From: Halobaculum sp. MBLA0147
Lineage (GTDB): Archaea; Halobacteriota; Halobacteria; Halobacteriales; Haloferacaceae
Reading direction: 5' to 3'
DNA: 64,000 bases
Assembly (NCBI RefSeq): GCF_041361345.1
Contig: NZ_JBGKAD010000001.1
Span: 2,294,001-2,358,000 of the forward strand
Below the pieces are notes generated by a model. The model was not told the origin of the DNA. It did no database searches and was given only the letters and a program-made list of their open reading frames with translations. This document shows, piece by piece, positions 26,029 through 34,077 of the stretch. The translations under genes and the position numbers were made by a program. The stretch's first letter is position 1. Each line of letters begins with the position of its first letter.

Positions 26029-26432
26029 CACACGACACACGCACCCTGATCGTCACGGTCGGGGACCCGGACGACACGTACGCGGACGGTCGAGAGGCCG
26101 TCGAACGGCTCGCGGAGGGAGACGCCGTCGACGAGCCGGCGACTGTTCGGTTCGCGACGAGTGACCAGTTGACGGCGGTGTTCGACGCCGAGACGTACGA
26201 ACTCCTCCGTACGATCCGGTCAGAACGGCCGGCGACGACCGCCGCGCTCGCGGCGCGACTCGACCGCACGGAGCGCGCCGTCGCGCGCTCGCTCGACACC
26301 CTCGCGTCGCTCGGCGTGGTCCGCCTCCGAGAGACGGACGACGGCCGGCGACCGGTGTTCCCGTACGACGACCTCGTCGTCCGGCCACTCGCGAGTGGCG
26401 ACGACCACGCCGAGACGACCGCCGCACCGTGA
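26025..26432 (+). CDS. tumA: TumA-like HTH antitoxin
   Basis: A 135-residue DNA-binding protein like the HVO_A0114 family found next to TumE toxins. The N-terminus (TLIVTVGDPDDTYADGREAVERLAEGD) matches the paired-antitoxin pattern. A winged helix follows: FDAETYELLRTIRSERPATTAALAARLDRTERAVARSLDTLASLGVVRL. Its ATG lies inside the toxin's last codons. It should neutralise the toxin and repress the shared promoter near 25650. The toxin-first order matches other TumE/TumA pairs. Confidence 0.75.
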   Translation: MTHDTRTLIVTVGDPDDTYADGREAVERLAEGDAVDEPATVRFATSDQLTAVFDAETYELLRTIRSERPATTAALAARLDRTERAVARSLDTLASLGVVRLRETDDGRRPVFPYDDLVVRPLASGDDHAETTAAP

Positions 26433-26555
26433 CCCGATCGGTCGGGAACCGACACCTCCGCTCCCGGTCGAGCCCACCCGATCTCCGACCCGTCTCCCTC
26501 GTGTCACTCGCGTCCGCTCGCAACGCTGAAACCGACCCCCGTCCAACGCGGGGGT

Positions 26556-26756
26556 GTGAACGTGACCTGCGAGATCGTCGGCGAGGAGACGGCGACGGTC
26601 TCCCTCGCCGAGGACGCGACGTACGCGGACCTCTGTCGGGCCGCGGGCTACTCCCCACACGAGGTGAGCGTGCTCGTCGACGGGACGCCCGTCGCCGAGG
26701 ACGGCACCGTCTCCGAGTCGCACGTCGAACTGCTCCGGCTCGTCAAGGGGGGTTGA
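26556..26756 (+). CDS. samp2: Ubiquitin-like small archaeal modifier protein 2
   Basis: A 66-residue beta-grasp protein ending in the diglycine LVKGG. It aligns along its length with Haloferax SAMP2 (MNVTCEIVGEE, TYADLCRAAGYSPHEVSVLVDG). SAMP2 is activated by the E1-like UbaA, is conjugated to lysines and serves in tRNA wobble-uridine thiolation. The start is GTG 26556. The GNAT gene follows 2 bp after its stop, so the two are co-transcribed. No UbaA or JAMM protease gene is in the window. Confidence 0.9.
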   Translation: MNVTCEIVGEETATVSLAEDATYADLCRAAGYSPHEVSVLVDGTPVAEDGTVSESHVELLRLVKGG

Positions 26757-26758
26757 CC

Positions 26759-27325
26759 GTGGACTTCCGCGAACGGTACCACCGGCAGTTCAGCGACCTC
26801 CCCGAGGAGGACCGCCCACCGCGGACGCCCGACTGCGCCCCCGAGGACGTGCTCGTCCGGTGCGGGGAACCGGGCGAGTTGATCCCGGTCCAGTACGTCC
26901 TGGACGGCGCGATGTTGCGGAAGCCGGACAACCTCCACAGGATGTTGGGTGCGCGGTACGTGCTCGTCGCCGTCAGAGGCGAGGACGAAGACGTGGTCGG
27001 CACGCTCGTCCGGACGCCACCAGACCGGAGTCTCGACCGACACCTCCTGGCCGACGCGATGAAACGCGCAGACGACCCACCGGCCGACCCGGAGACGTGG
27101 GGACAGGGCCACGAGCCGACCCACGTCGACGCGGTGGCGGTGAAGTACCCCCACCGCGGCGAGGGGATCGGCCGCGCGCTCGTCGAGTCTGCCGTCGAGC
27201 GCACCGACGGCCCGCTGACCGTCGCGTTCGACGACGACGTACGTCCGTTCTACGAGGCACTCGACTTCGAGATCTGGCAGACTCGTCCTGGTGTCCGCAA
27301 CCGCCTCGTCGGCTGGAAGGAGTAG
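26759..27325 (+). CDS. GNAT-family N-acetyltransferase, coupled to samp2
   Basis: A 188-residue protein starting at GTG 26759 (VDFRERYHRQFSDLP). The C-terminal half has the GNAT acetyl-CoA loop (VDAVAVKYPHRGEGIGRALVESAV) and a YEALDF helix. The N-terminal half (GEPGELIPVQYVLDGAMLRKPDNL) is specific to haloarchaeal members. The substrate is unknown. Its position directly behind samp2 is suggestive but does not prove a role in that pathway. Confidence 0.78.
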   Translation: MDFRERYHRQFSDLPEEDRPPRTPDCAPEDVLVRCGEPGELIPVQYVLDGAMLRKPDNLHRMLGARYVLVAVRGEDEDVVGTLVRTPPDRSLDRHLLADAMKRADDPPADPETWGQGHEPTHVDAVAVKYPHRGEGIGRALVESAVERTDGPLTVAFDDDVRPFYEALDFEIWQTRPGVRNRLVGWKE

Positions 27326-27350
27326 CGACGACTCGCCCGAGGGTCGCGCT

Positions 27351-27497
27351 CGTCGCGGCTCCACGGTTCGCCGCCGCGCAGGTCACTCGTCGCGGCTCCA
27401 CGGTTCGCCGCCGCGCAGGTCACTCGTCGCGGCTCCACGGTTCGCCGCCGCGCAGGTCACTCGTCGCGGCTCCACGGTTCGCCGCCGCGCAGGTCAC
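27351..27497. repeat. 37-bp tandem repeat, four copies, each with the phosphohexomutase stop codon
   Basis: Four nearly perfect copies begin at 27351, 27388, 27425 and 27462. Read on the minus strand each unit is tgacctgcgcggcggcgaac followed by 17 more bases, and the first copy begins with the phosphohexomutase TGA itself. The unit is not a multiple of three, so apparent coding across it is an artefact. It fills the gap between the convergent GNAT and phosphohexomutase genes. Confidence 0.9.
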
Positions 27498-28975
27498 GCA
27501 CCGGTCACGCGGTCGACGACCGGTTCGACGAGTTCTCGACCGGCGGCCAACAGCGCTTCGGTCGCGTCGCCGTCGGCCGCCTCCGCGTACACTCGCACCT
27601 TCGGCTCCGTCCCGCTCGGCCGGACGAGCAGCCACGAGCCGTCGTCCAAGAGGAGTTTGAACCCGTCGACGGTCACCACGTCCGCGACACCCCGGCCGGC
27701 GACGGTGTCGGGGATCGACTCGCCCAGCGCCTCGATCACGGGCGTCTTCGCGGCGTCCGGACAGTCGACGCTCGTCTTGTCCGCGACGATCTCCCCGTAC
27801 TCGGCCGCGATGCGGTCGAGGCGGTCGTCGTACGACTCGACCGCCTGGACGGCGGCCGCCAGCAGCGCCACCGCCACACCGTCCTTCTCGCGGACGTGCC
27901 CCCGGACGGAGAAGCCGCCGGACTCCTCGCCGCCCATCAGCGCGTCGTCGTCGGCCATCGCCTCGGCGACCCACTTGAACCCGACCGGGGTCTCGACCGT
28001 CTCCGTCCCGTGAGCCTCCGCGATCCGGTCGATCAGGAACGTCGTCGACACCGTCCGCACCGCCGGCCCGGTCTCGGCCGCCAACAGCGCGTCGTACGTC
28101 GCCGCGAAGAAGAGGTTCTCGTCGACTACACCCCGCTCGGGCGTCACCACGGCGAGTCGATCCGCGTCGCCGTCGTTGGCGATGCCCAAGTCGGCTTCAC
28201 CCTCCCGCACCGTCGCGACGAGTTCGTTGAGGTACTCTTCGGACGGCTCCGGGGAGACGCCGCCGAACTCCGGGTCCCGGTCCGTCCGGAGGCGGATCAC
28301 GTCCGCACCGGCACTCGACAGGAGCGCGTCGGTGACGCCGCGGCCGCTCCCGTGGATCGCGTCGTACGCGACGGTGAGCCCGGAGAGGTCCACCGTGCCC
28401 TCCGGAGTGGTCGTGCCGTCGACGTACCGCCCGACGAGACCGCGGGCGGCCTCGGCGTGGGGGGTCTGGAGGTCGACGCGCCGGATCACGCCGCGTGCGG
28501 CGCCGGTCGCGTCGGGCTCGGGAGCCCGGAGCCGGGCGACGATCTCGTCGGTGACGGCCGGCAGTGCGGGTGCGCCGTCGCCGGGGACGAACTTCACGCC
28601 GTTGTACTCGGGCGGGTTGTGCGAGGCGGTGACCACCAGCGCCCCGAGCGCGTCGCGGTCGACGATCCCGTGGGCGACCAGCGGCGTCGGGCAGTCTCGT
28701 TCGGGGAGACACACGTCGAACCCGTTGCCGGCGAGGACGTCCGCCAGCGACTCCGCGAACCCCTCGGAGCTGGGGCGGGCGTCGTAGCCGACGAGCACCG
28801 TCCCGTGCGTCCCGTCTTCGGGACTCCCCGTCTCCTCGACCGCGTCGTCCGACACGACCTCGGCGACGAGGTAGTCGGCGACCGCCTGCCCGACGGCACG
28901 TACGCGCTCGTCGGTGAACACGTCGAGTGTGTCCCGCCAGCCGTCCGTCCCGAAGGCGATGGCGTCGGTGTCCAT
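27494..28975 (-). CDS. Phosphoglucomutase/phosphomannomutase family protein
   Basis: A 493-residue phosphohexomutase that moves phosphate between C1 and C6 of glucose or mannose phosphates. The active-site phosphoserine loop is visible as TASHNPPEYNG (about residues 113-123), the metal-binding loop as DGDADRL, the sugar-binding loop as GGEESGG and the phosphate-binding loop as RPSGTEPK. All four alpha-D-phosphohexomutase domains are present. ATG 28975 is supported by a TATA-like actttttcac (about 28997-29008). The sugar specificity is not decided by the sequence. Confidence 0.92.
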   Translation of the reverse strand: MDTDAIAFGTDGWRDTLDVFTDERVRAVGQAVADYLVAEVVSDDAVEETGSPEDGTHGTVLVGYDARPSSEGFAESLADVLAGNGFDVCLPERDCPTPLVAHGIVDRDALGALVVTASHNPPEYNGVKFVPGDGAPALPAVTDEIVARLRAPEPDATGAARGVIRRVDLQTPHAEAARGLVGRYVDGTTTPEGTVDLSGLTVAYDAIHGSGRGVTDALLSSAGADVIRLRTDRDPEFGGVSPEPSEEYLNELVATVREGEADLGIANDGDADRLAVVTPERGVVDENLFFAATYDALLAAETGPAVRTVSTTFLIDRIAEAHGTETVETPVGFKWVAEAMADDDALMGGEESGGFSVRGHVREKDGVAVALLAAAVQAVESYDDRLDRIAAEYGEIVADKTSVDCPDAAKTPVIEALGESIPDTVAGRGVADVVTVDGFKLLLDDGSWLLVRPSGTEPKVRVYAEAADGDATEALLAAGRELVEPVVDRVTGA

Positions 28976-29178
28976 GCTCGGCGATGGCGCTCCCTGGGTG
29001 AAAAAGTCGTGTGAGTCGCGGCGAGCGCGGTCACGCCACTCCGCAGGCCGGCTCCGGACGGTGTCGCTCGGGCGGGGCCGGCGGAGGCGACCGCGAGAGT
29101 CGGCCTGGCGCCGGCGGTGTGATCCGTCCGAGTCTTTATTCCGGCGGCGGGCGTCGATCCGACGACGGGGATCGGACG

Positions 29179-29547
29179 ATGGAGAAGGCACTGTGGTACC
29201 TGTTGACCGCGACGCGGGGCGGCGAGAACCGCGTGCGTGTGTTGCGTGCCCTCTCCCGTCGACCGAAGAACGCCAACGAACTCGCGGAGGAACTCGACGT
29301 GGACTACAAGACGGTACGACACCACCTGGACATGCTCACCGATCACGGGGTCGTGGAGACGAGCGACGAACAGTACGCGAAGCTCCACTTCCTCACCGAC
29401 GAGTTCGAACGCCACCGAGAGACGTTCGAGGAGATCGCCGGGACGCTCGACCTCGACGAGCACGCCCCGGAGGCCGACACCGAACCGGAGCCGAGTCCCG
29501 ACGGCGGGGAGCGCGCCGACCGCGAGCACTCGGAGGAGGTGGAGTGA
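29179..29547 (+). CDS. ArsR-type winged-helix regulator
   Basis: A 122-residue protein with an N-terminal winged helix: RVRVLRALSRRPKNANELAEELDVDYKTVRHHLDMLTDHGVV, then the wing ETSDEQYAKLHFL. The tail is acidic. It ends 1 bp before the small membrane-protein gene, an operon pairing that is common in haloarchaea. It probably regulates its own operon. Confidence 0.82.
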   Translation: MEKALWYLLTATRGGENRVRVLRALSRRPKNANELAEELDVDYKTVRHHLDMLTDHGVVETSDEQYAKLHFLTDEFERHRETFEEIAGTLDLDEHAPEADTEPEPSPDGGERADREHSEEVE

Positions 29548-29548
29548 G

Positions 29549-29845
29549 ATGGCGATGGGTCAACAGATCCTGGCGGCCTCGGCGGTCGCGGGTGTGAACC
29601 TGCTGTTGTTGGGCGTGTTGTTGGGGGTGTGGCTCCGCAACTACCGGACGTTCGGCACGCGGTTCGTGCTCGGGCTCGTCGGGTTCGCGGTCGCGTTGCT
29701 CGTCGAGAACGGGGTGGCGTTGTACTACTTCTTCTCGATGCAGAGTCTCTACGCCGGCGATCCGGGCGTCCAGACGGCCGTGTTGGTGACGCGGTCGGTG
29801 CAGTTCGTCGCCGTCGCGACGCTGACGTACGTGACGGTGAAGTAG
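29549..29845 (+). CDS. Small integral membrane protein paired with an HTH regulator
   Basis: A 98-residue protein with three predicted helices (about residues 5-28, 38-60 and 75-96). The motif WLRNYRTFGTRFVLG lies between the first two. The ATG at 29549 lies 1 bp after the TGA of the regulator. This HTH plus three-helix membrane protein pairing recurs in haloarchaea (the DUF7521-like group, from memory); the function is unknown. Confidence 0.75.
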   Translation: MAMGQQILAASAVAGVNLLLLGVLLGVWLRNYRTFGTRFVLGLVGFAVALLVENGVALYYFFSMQSLYAGDPGVQTAVLVTRSVQFVAVATLTYVTVK

Positions 29846-29894
29846 GGCTCGCGAGTCCGACGCCCTCTTGGCCGGGCTTCACCAACCGCGGCGT

Positions 29895-30497
29895 ATGACC
29901 GAGACCCCACGTGTGATCGCCGTGTGTGGTTCTCGCCGCGAGGGTAGCTACACGCGGTCTGCGCTCCACTACGCGCTGGACGCCGCCGCGGCGGCCGGCG
30001 CAGAGACGGACTTCCTCGATCTGGGTGACCCGGAGTTGGAACTGCCCCTGTACCACCCGGACTGGGACGCCGAGGGGACGGGTGACGTGGCGGCGGCACT
30101 GGAACGAGTGCGGCGTGCGGACGGCGTCTTGCTCGGGTCGCCGGTGTACCACGGCTCGTACTCTTCGACGTTCCGGAGTTTCCACGACTGGTGTTCCTTC
30201 GACGAGTACGAGGACACGGTGGTCGGGCTCGTCGCGACTGCGGGCGGGGGCTCGTTCGGGAGTACGCTGGACCACATGCGGATCACGATCCGCGGGGTCC
30301 ACGGGTGGGTTCACCCGAAGCAAGTCGGGATCCGCAACGCCTACGAGAAGTTCGCGGAGCGAGAGGCGGCGACCGCGGACGGCGAGATCGGTGCAGCGGC
30401 GGCCCACGAGTTGACGGACGGGGACATCGCCGACCGGTTGGGCGAGTTGGGTGAGGGAGTCGCGGAGAGCGCAGTGCGACTGGGGAGTTCAGAGTAG
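29895..30497 (+). CDS. NAD(P)H-dependent FMN reductase
   Basis: A 200-residue flavodoxin-like protein. The FMN phosphate loop is CGSRREGSYTRSAL (about residues 11-24), followed by DLELPLY-like and GSPVYHGSYSSTFRSFHDW flavin-contact segments and TAGGGSFGSTLDHMR. It should reduce FMN or quinone-like acceptors with NAD(P)H. It starts 49 bp after the membrane-protein gene and could be read from the same promoter. Confidence 0.85.
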   Translation: MTETPRVIAVCGSRREGSYTRSALHYALDAAAAAGAETDFLDLGDPELELPLYHPDWDAEGTGDVAAALERVRRADGVLLGSPVYHGSYSSTFRSFHDWCSFDEYEDTVVGLVATAGGGSFGSTLDHMRITIRGVHGWVHPKQVGIRNAYEKFAEREAATADGEIGAAAAHELTDGDIADRLGELGEGVAESAVRLGSSE

Positions 30498-30504
30498 TTC
30501 GTCG

Positions 30505-30900
30505 CGGTGCGGTGGCGGTCGCGGTGGTGGTGCGGTGGCGGTGCGGTAGCGGTGCGGTAGCGGTGGTGGTGCGGTAGCGGTGCGGTTGCGGCGGCAGCGG
30601 TGGTGCTGTGGCGGTGCGGTTGCGGCAGCAGCGGTGGTGGTGCGGTGGCGGTGCGGTAGCGGTGGTGGTGCGGTAGCGGTGCGGTTGCGGCGGCAGCGGT
30701 GGTGCTGTGGCGGTGCGGTTGCGGCAGCAGCGGTGGTGGTGCGGTGGCGGTGCGGTAGCGGTGGTGGTGCGGTAGCGGTGCGGTTGCGGCGGCAGCGGTG
30801 GTGCTGTGGCGGTGCGGTTGCGGCAGCAGCGGTGGTGGTGCGGTGGCGGTGCGGTAGCGGTGGTGCTGTGGCGGTGCGGTTGCGGCGGCGGTCGCGGTGC
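30505..30900. repeat. G-rich minisatellite with a 99-bp higher-order period
   Basis: The plus strand is built from gcggt, ggtggt and gcggc words with almost no A. A landmark (gcggcggcag) recurs at 30588, 30687 and 30786, giving a 99-bp period over about three and a third units. Shorter sub-repeats run through each unit. Both strands therefore show long open frames, but the products are low-complexity Arg/His/Pro or Arg/Gly/Cys and are not real genes. Confidence 0.9.
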
Positions 30901-30920
30901 GGCCGCCGCCAGCACACCGA

Positions 30921-30958
30921 CCGCGAGCGCGCCGTGCGGCGCGCTCGCGGCCCTTTTT
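30921..30958 (+). terminator. Hairpin plus T-run terminator
   Basis: A perfect 13-bp stem (CCGCGAGCGCGCC 30921-30933 with GGCGCGCTCGCGG 30938-30950) with a GTGC loop is followed by ccctttttg. It ends plus-strand transcription from the FMN reductase gene and the repeat array. A second T-run (cttttttcc) follows at 30965-30974. Confidence 0.7.
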
Positions 30959-30972
30959 GATCGAGCTTTTTT

Positions 30973-31005
30973 CCTCGGGTGGCGCGCGGCGCGCGCCACC
31001 CGAGG
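30973..31005. other. 15-bp perfect inverted repeat between convergent genes
   Basis: CCTCGGGTGGCGCGC at 30973-30987 pairs exactly with GCGCGCCACCCGAGG at 30991-31005 across a 3-base loop. It lies 16 bp beyond the stop of the minus-strand Nfu gene. A T-run precedes it on either strand rather than following it, so it is not a canonical terminator. Confidence 0.7.
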
Positions 31006-31021
31006 AGTGAAAAAGGTCGCT

Positions 31022-31408
31022 TTAGAACGGCGCCTGCGGGCCCTCGTCGTCTTCGCCGTCGTCACCCTCGGAGTCGCCGGGGAACGAGGGAGACATGCCG
31101 CCGTCGGAGTGGCCCATGCCGCCGAGATCGCCGTCGGCACCGCCGCCCATGCCGGTGTCGGCGTGGACTTCGGTGATCTCGGGAATCTCTTTGGTCATCC
31201 GCGACTTGATCGCCTGGATCGTCATCGGCGAGATGCCACAGCCGGAACAGGCACCGCCCAACTGGATGTGTACCTCGCCCGACTCGCGGTCGAGACTCTG
31301 GATCGCGGCGCTCCCGCCGTGCATCTGGATCTGCGGGAAGTTCCGACGCAGGAAGTTCGTGATCCGCTCGCGGAGGTCGTCGTCGCCCCCCTCGCTGTCC
31401 ACGCTCAT
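31022..31408 (-). CDS. Nfu/NifU C-terminal domain Fe-S scaffold protein
   Basis: A 128-residue protein with the NifU C-terminal domain (about residues 8-80). The cluster-binding GGACSGCGISPMTIQ has its CxxC, and the upstream RITNFLRRNFPQIQMHGGSAAI is typical. It carries or transfers Fe-S clusters. The tail is Gly/Asp-rich and low-complexity (GMGGGADGDLGGMG). ATG 31408 is where family similarity begins; the upstream in-frame extension is not conserved. Confidence 0.9.
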   Translation of the reverse strand: MSVDSEGGDDDLRERITNFLRRNFPQIQMHGGSAAIQSLDRESGEVHIQLGGACSGCGISPMTIQAIKSRMTKEIPEITEVHADTGMGGGADGDLGGMGHSDGGMSPSFPGDSEGDDGEDDEGPQAPF

Positions 31409-31579
31409 GGATACTCGTTGTCTCGGACCGCGTTTAGGTCTTGCGGGACCGCGGACGACCGCGACGAGACGCGGTTCGTGCGGCGCGTGACGAGAGCGCG
31501 TAGGTCGTGTGACGTGAGACCGTCTAGCGCGTGGGGAACACAGAAATGGGTACTCCCCCAACGGGCGGGTGGGCACACG

Positions 31580-33862
31580 ATGCGTCTCAACTGGACGGAA
31601 GAGGGGTTCCGAGTCGTCGACGCCGGGAAGAGTCGCGTGACGATCCGGACCGACGGATGGGGTGGCGCGGAGACGACACCGGCGGTCGCGGACGCACTGG
31701 CGACACGCGAGGAAGGACCCGACGAACTCGATCTCCGGGTAGCGGGGGCGGCCGACGCACTCGGGTTCCCGCCCGTGTACGCGCGGATCGTCTCGCTCGA
31801 CGACGGGACGCGACGGGAGTTCTCCCGTGGTGCCGACGGCGTCGACCTCGGCGCCGGCCGGTACGTCGTCCGGTTCGACGCGAACGTGCGCGTGTTCGTC
31901 AGGTTCGACGGGCCGGCGACCCTCGCGTCCGTCGACGCGGACACGGTCAGACTCTCGTGGCCCGAGCGGTCGGCCGTCTCGATCGGGTTCGAGAGTCTCG
32001 TCGACACGCCGGACCGGTCCGTCACCGTCGACCGGAGTCTCGACGGAGTGGCGACTGCACTCACTGCGATGTCGGCCGCAAACGAGGACACCTCACCCGA
32101 CCGGACGTGGCCGACGCGTCGCGAGGAACCGCCACGCGTCGAGTTCGGCAATCGGACGCACGTCCCCTCGAGCGTCTGGGAGCGACGCCCGGACACCGGG
32201 ATCGAACTCGTCGTCCCGCGAGAGTTGGAGTACCTCGTGACCGGCGCGTCGCTGGCACACTACCTCGGCGCACGGGTGACCGTCGAGTCCGGAGTCGATC
32301 CGCACCTCGACCTCGACGGGCACCGCCGGTCACTCGGCCACGGCCGCGAGTACCAGGCGGAGACGGCGGCGATCCTCCGCCGCTGCTTCTACCTCGACTG
32401 CGTAGTGCGTGTGGCCGGCCCGCACGGAGACGACCTCTCGGTGTCTCACGTCGCCGACGACCTCGACCTCGACACGACGGCGCTGTACCAGACGCCGCTC
32501 GCGACGCGTGTCAGACGGTACTTGCAGCTCCCGTACGAACGGGTCGCCAACGAGTTTCCAGAGTGGCACCTGACGATGCACGTCGATCCGACGTTCGAGA
32601 ACGTCGTCGTGTTACCACACCTCCTCTCGAACGTCCCACACCTGTTCGCACCGGAGTCGGAACCACTCTCGAAGAAGGAGTGGCTCCGACTCACCGTCAA
32701 CGACGGCTACGACACCTCGCACGAACAGGCCAGACGGGTCGCGCCCGGCACGACGGCCGCCAGGTCGGAGCCGTCGGCGACTCGGTCGGACGACACCGAG
32801 GCGAGCGGTGACACCCGGGAGTCGCCGGGGGAGGTGTCCGAGGACACCTCCCACCTCGAACACCCGCGGACGGACGACGACGCCACACTCCGGGTCACGC
32901 GCGAGATCTCCAACGTCGACCTCGTGAACCCGGTCCTCGGTCCCGGCCAGTCGCACGGCTGGCTGGCCGAGAAGGTCCCGATCGACGTGTTCAAGACGTT
33001 CCCCGAGGCGTACGAGAACCACCGGAAGTACCTCGACGGTTCCGACTCGAACCTGTCGATCGTGACGGTCGTCAACGACAGTGGGCAACGGCAACTGGGG
33101 CTGTCGAACGACGACGACGCCGACATGCGTGACGAACACGCGGAGATCGTCACCCAGTACGAGCGCCGGGCCGACGAACTCGGCGTCGACCTCTCGCTGC
33201 GAGAGAACGTCTCGACCGCAGAACTCGCTCGGATCTTCGAGTCACGCAACGACCTGGTCCACTTCATCGGCCACCGGGACGACGACGGACTGGAGTGTAC
33301 GAACGGGTTCTTCTCGACCACGACCCTCTCGGAGTCGAACACACAGACGTTCTTCCTGAACGCGTGTGGGTCGTTCCCGGAGGGACGCGCGCTCGTCGAG
33401 AAGGGGAGTGTCGGTGGAGGTGTCACCTTCGAGAGCGTCACGAACGACGACGCCGTCGAGGTCGGGGTCGACTTCGCACGACTCATCATGAACGGGTTCT
33501 GTATCGAGCGCGCCCTCGACTACGCTCGTGGACAACTGATGACGCCGAAAGACTACGCGGTCGTCGGCGACGGGACACACGTCCTCACACAGAACGACTC
33601 CATCGTCGCGAGCGGACTGTACCTGTTCGATGACGGTCCCGACTCGTACCTCCTGTTGTCGGAGAACAGCGCGCCGTGGATCACGGGCGTCAGCGCACGG
33701 GGGTCGCTCGACGACCTCGACCGCCGCCACCTCGTCGGGACCGACAGGGTGTACGAGGTCGACACCGACGGACTCCTGTCGTACCTCTCGTCGACGGACG
33801 CACCCGTCGTCTACGAGAAGTCACTGTACTGGCCTGAACAACTGATCACACGTCTCGAGTGA
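31580..33862 (+). CDS. Large CHAT-protease domain protein, cassette copy B
   Basis: This 760-residue paralog of the protein at 3889-6123 has catalytic His565 (VHFIGHRDD) and Cys596 (FLNACGSFPEG), the same 31-residue spacing as copy A. The two share long blocks over their whole length, including FPEAYENH, ENVSTAELARIFESRN, MTPKDYAVVGDGTHVLTQND and the C-terminal PVVYEKSLYWPEQL. An acidic, low-complexity insertion (about residues 385-440) is absent from copy A. The true start is ATG 31580 (MRLNWTEEGFRVVD), which aligns with copy A; the open frame runs far upstream over the G-rich repeats without meaning. It converges on the small peptide gene. Confidence 0.85.
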   Translation: MRLNWTEEGFRVVDAGKSRVTIRTDGWGGAETTPAVADALATREEGPDELDLRVAGAADALGFPPVYARIVSLDDGTRREFSRGADGVDLGAGRYVVRFDANVRVFVRFDGPATLASVDADTVRLSWPERSAVSIGFESLVDTPDRSVTVDRSLDGVATALTAMSAANEDTSPDRTWPTRREEPPRVEFGNRTHVPSSVWERRPDTGIELVVPRELEYLVTGASLAHYLGARVTVESGVDPHLDLDGHRRSLGHGREYQAETAAILRRCFYLDCVVRVAGPHGDDLSVSHVADDLDLDTTALYQTPLATRVRRYLQLPYERVANEFPEWHLTMHVDPTFENVVVLPHLLSNVPHLFAPESEPLSKKEWLRLTVNDGYDTSHEQARRVAPGTTAARSEPSATRSDDTEASGDTRESPGEVSEDTSHLEHPRTDDDATLRVTREISNVDLVNPVLGPGQSHGWLAEKVPIDVFKTFPEAYENHRKYLDGSDSNLSIVTVVNDSGQRQLGLSNDDDADMRDEHAEIVTQYERRADELGVDLSLRENVSTAELARIFESRNDLVHFIGHRDDDGLECTNGFFSTTTLSESNTQTFFLNACGSFPEGRALVEKGSVGGGVTFESVTNDDAVEVGVDFARLIMNGFCIERALDYARGQLMTPKDYAVVGDGTHVLTQNDSIVASGLYLFDDGPDSYLLLSENSAPWITGVSARGSLDDLDRRHLVGTDRVYEVDTDGLLSYLSSTDAPVVYEKSLYWPEQLITRLE

Positions 33863-33882
33863 TCGGTCCCGCGGCGGGAGAG

Positions 33883-34077
33883 TCAGGGACCGATCTTCAC
33901 GTCGTCGTCGCCGCTCGTGGTGACACACGTCGCACAGTCCGCCTCTGCCGCGACCGTTCCCTGGACCGCGAGCAACGCCACCGACAACACCAGTAACGTG
34001 AGGAGTCGTGGACGCGACGCGAGCTTGGCGGCTACCTGCGACGACCCGATCCGTTCTCTGATTCCACGGTATGTCAT
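33883..34077 (-). CDS. Small single-TM peptide ending in Gly-Pro, cassette copy B
   Basis: A 64-residue peptide starting MTYRGIRERIG. It has an LASRP motif, one hydrophobic helix (about residues 25-41, ending LLAVQGTVAA) and an acidic tail with a CATC pair, ending DDDVKIGP. Size, motif order and Gly-Pro end match the peptide at 3689-3886, although overall identity is low. ATG 34077 is preferred over codons up to 34116 because a TATA element (acatatatatt, 34101-34111) sits 24-34 bp before it. Its stop lies 20 bp from that of the CHAT gene. It may be processed after a signal-like helix; the role is unknown. Confidence 0.78.
   Translation of the reverse strand: MTYRGIRERIGSSQVAAKLASRPRLLTLLVLSVALLAVQGTVAAEADCATCVTTSGDDDVKIGP

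Noticed and set aside
30489..31140. Long minus- and plus-strand reading frames across the G-rich region
   Set aside because: They translate only the minisatellite into Arg/His/Pro or Cys/Gly/Arg low complexity and have no promoter or family match. The plus-strand frame merely runs into the CHAT gene.
30806..31579. An N-terminal extension of the copy B CHAT protein
   Set aside because: The extension overlaps the repeat array and the antisense Nfu gene. The paralog aligns only from ATG 31580.
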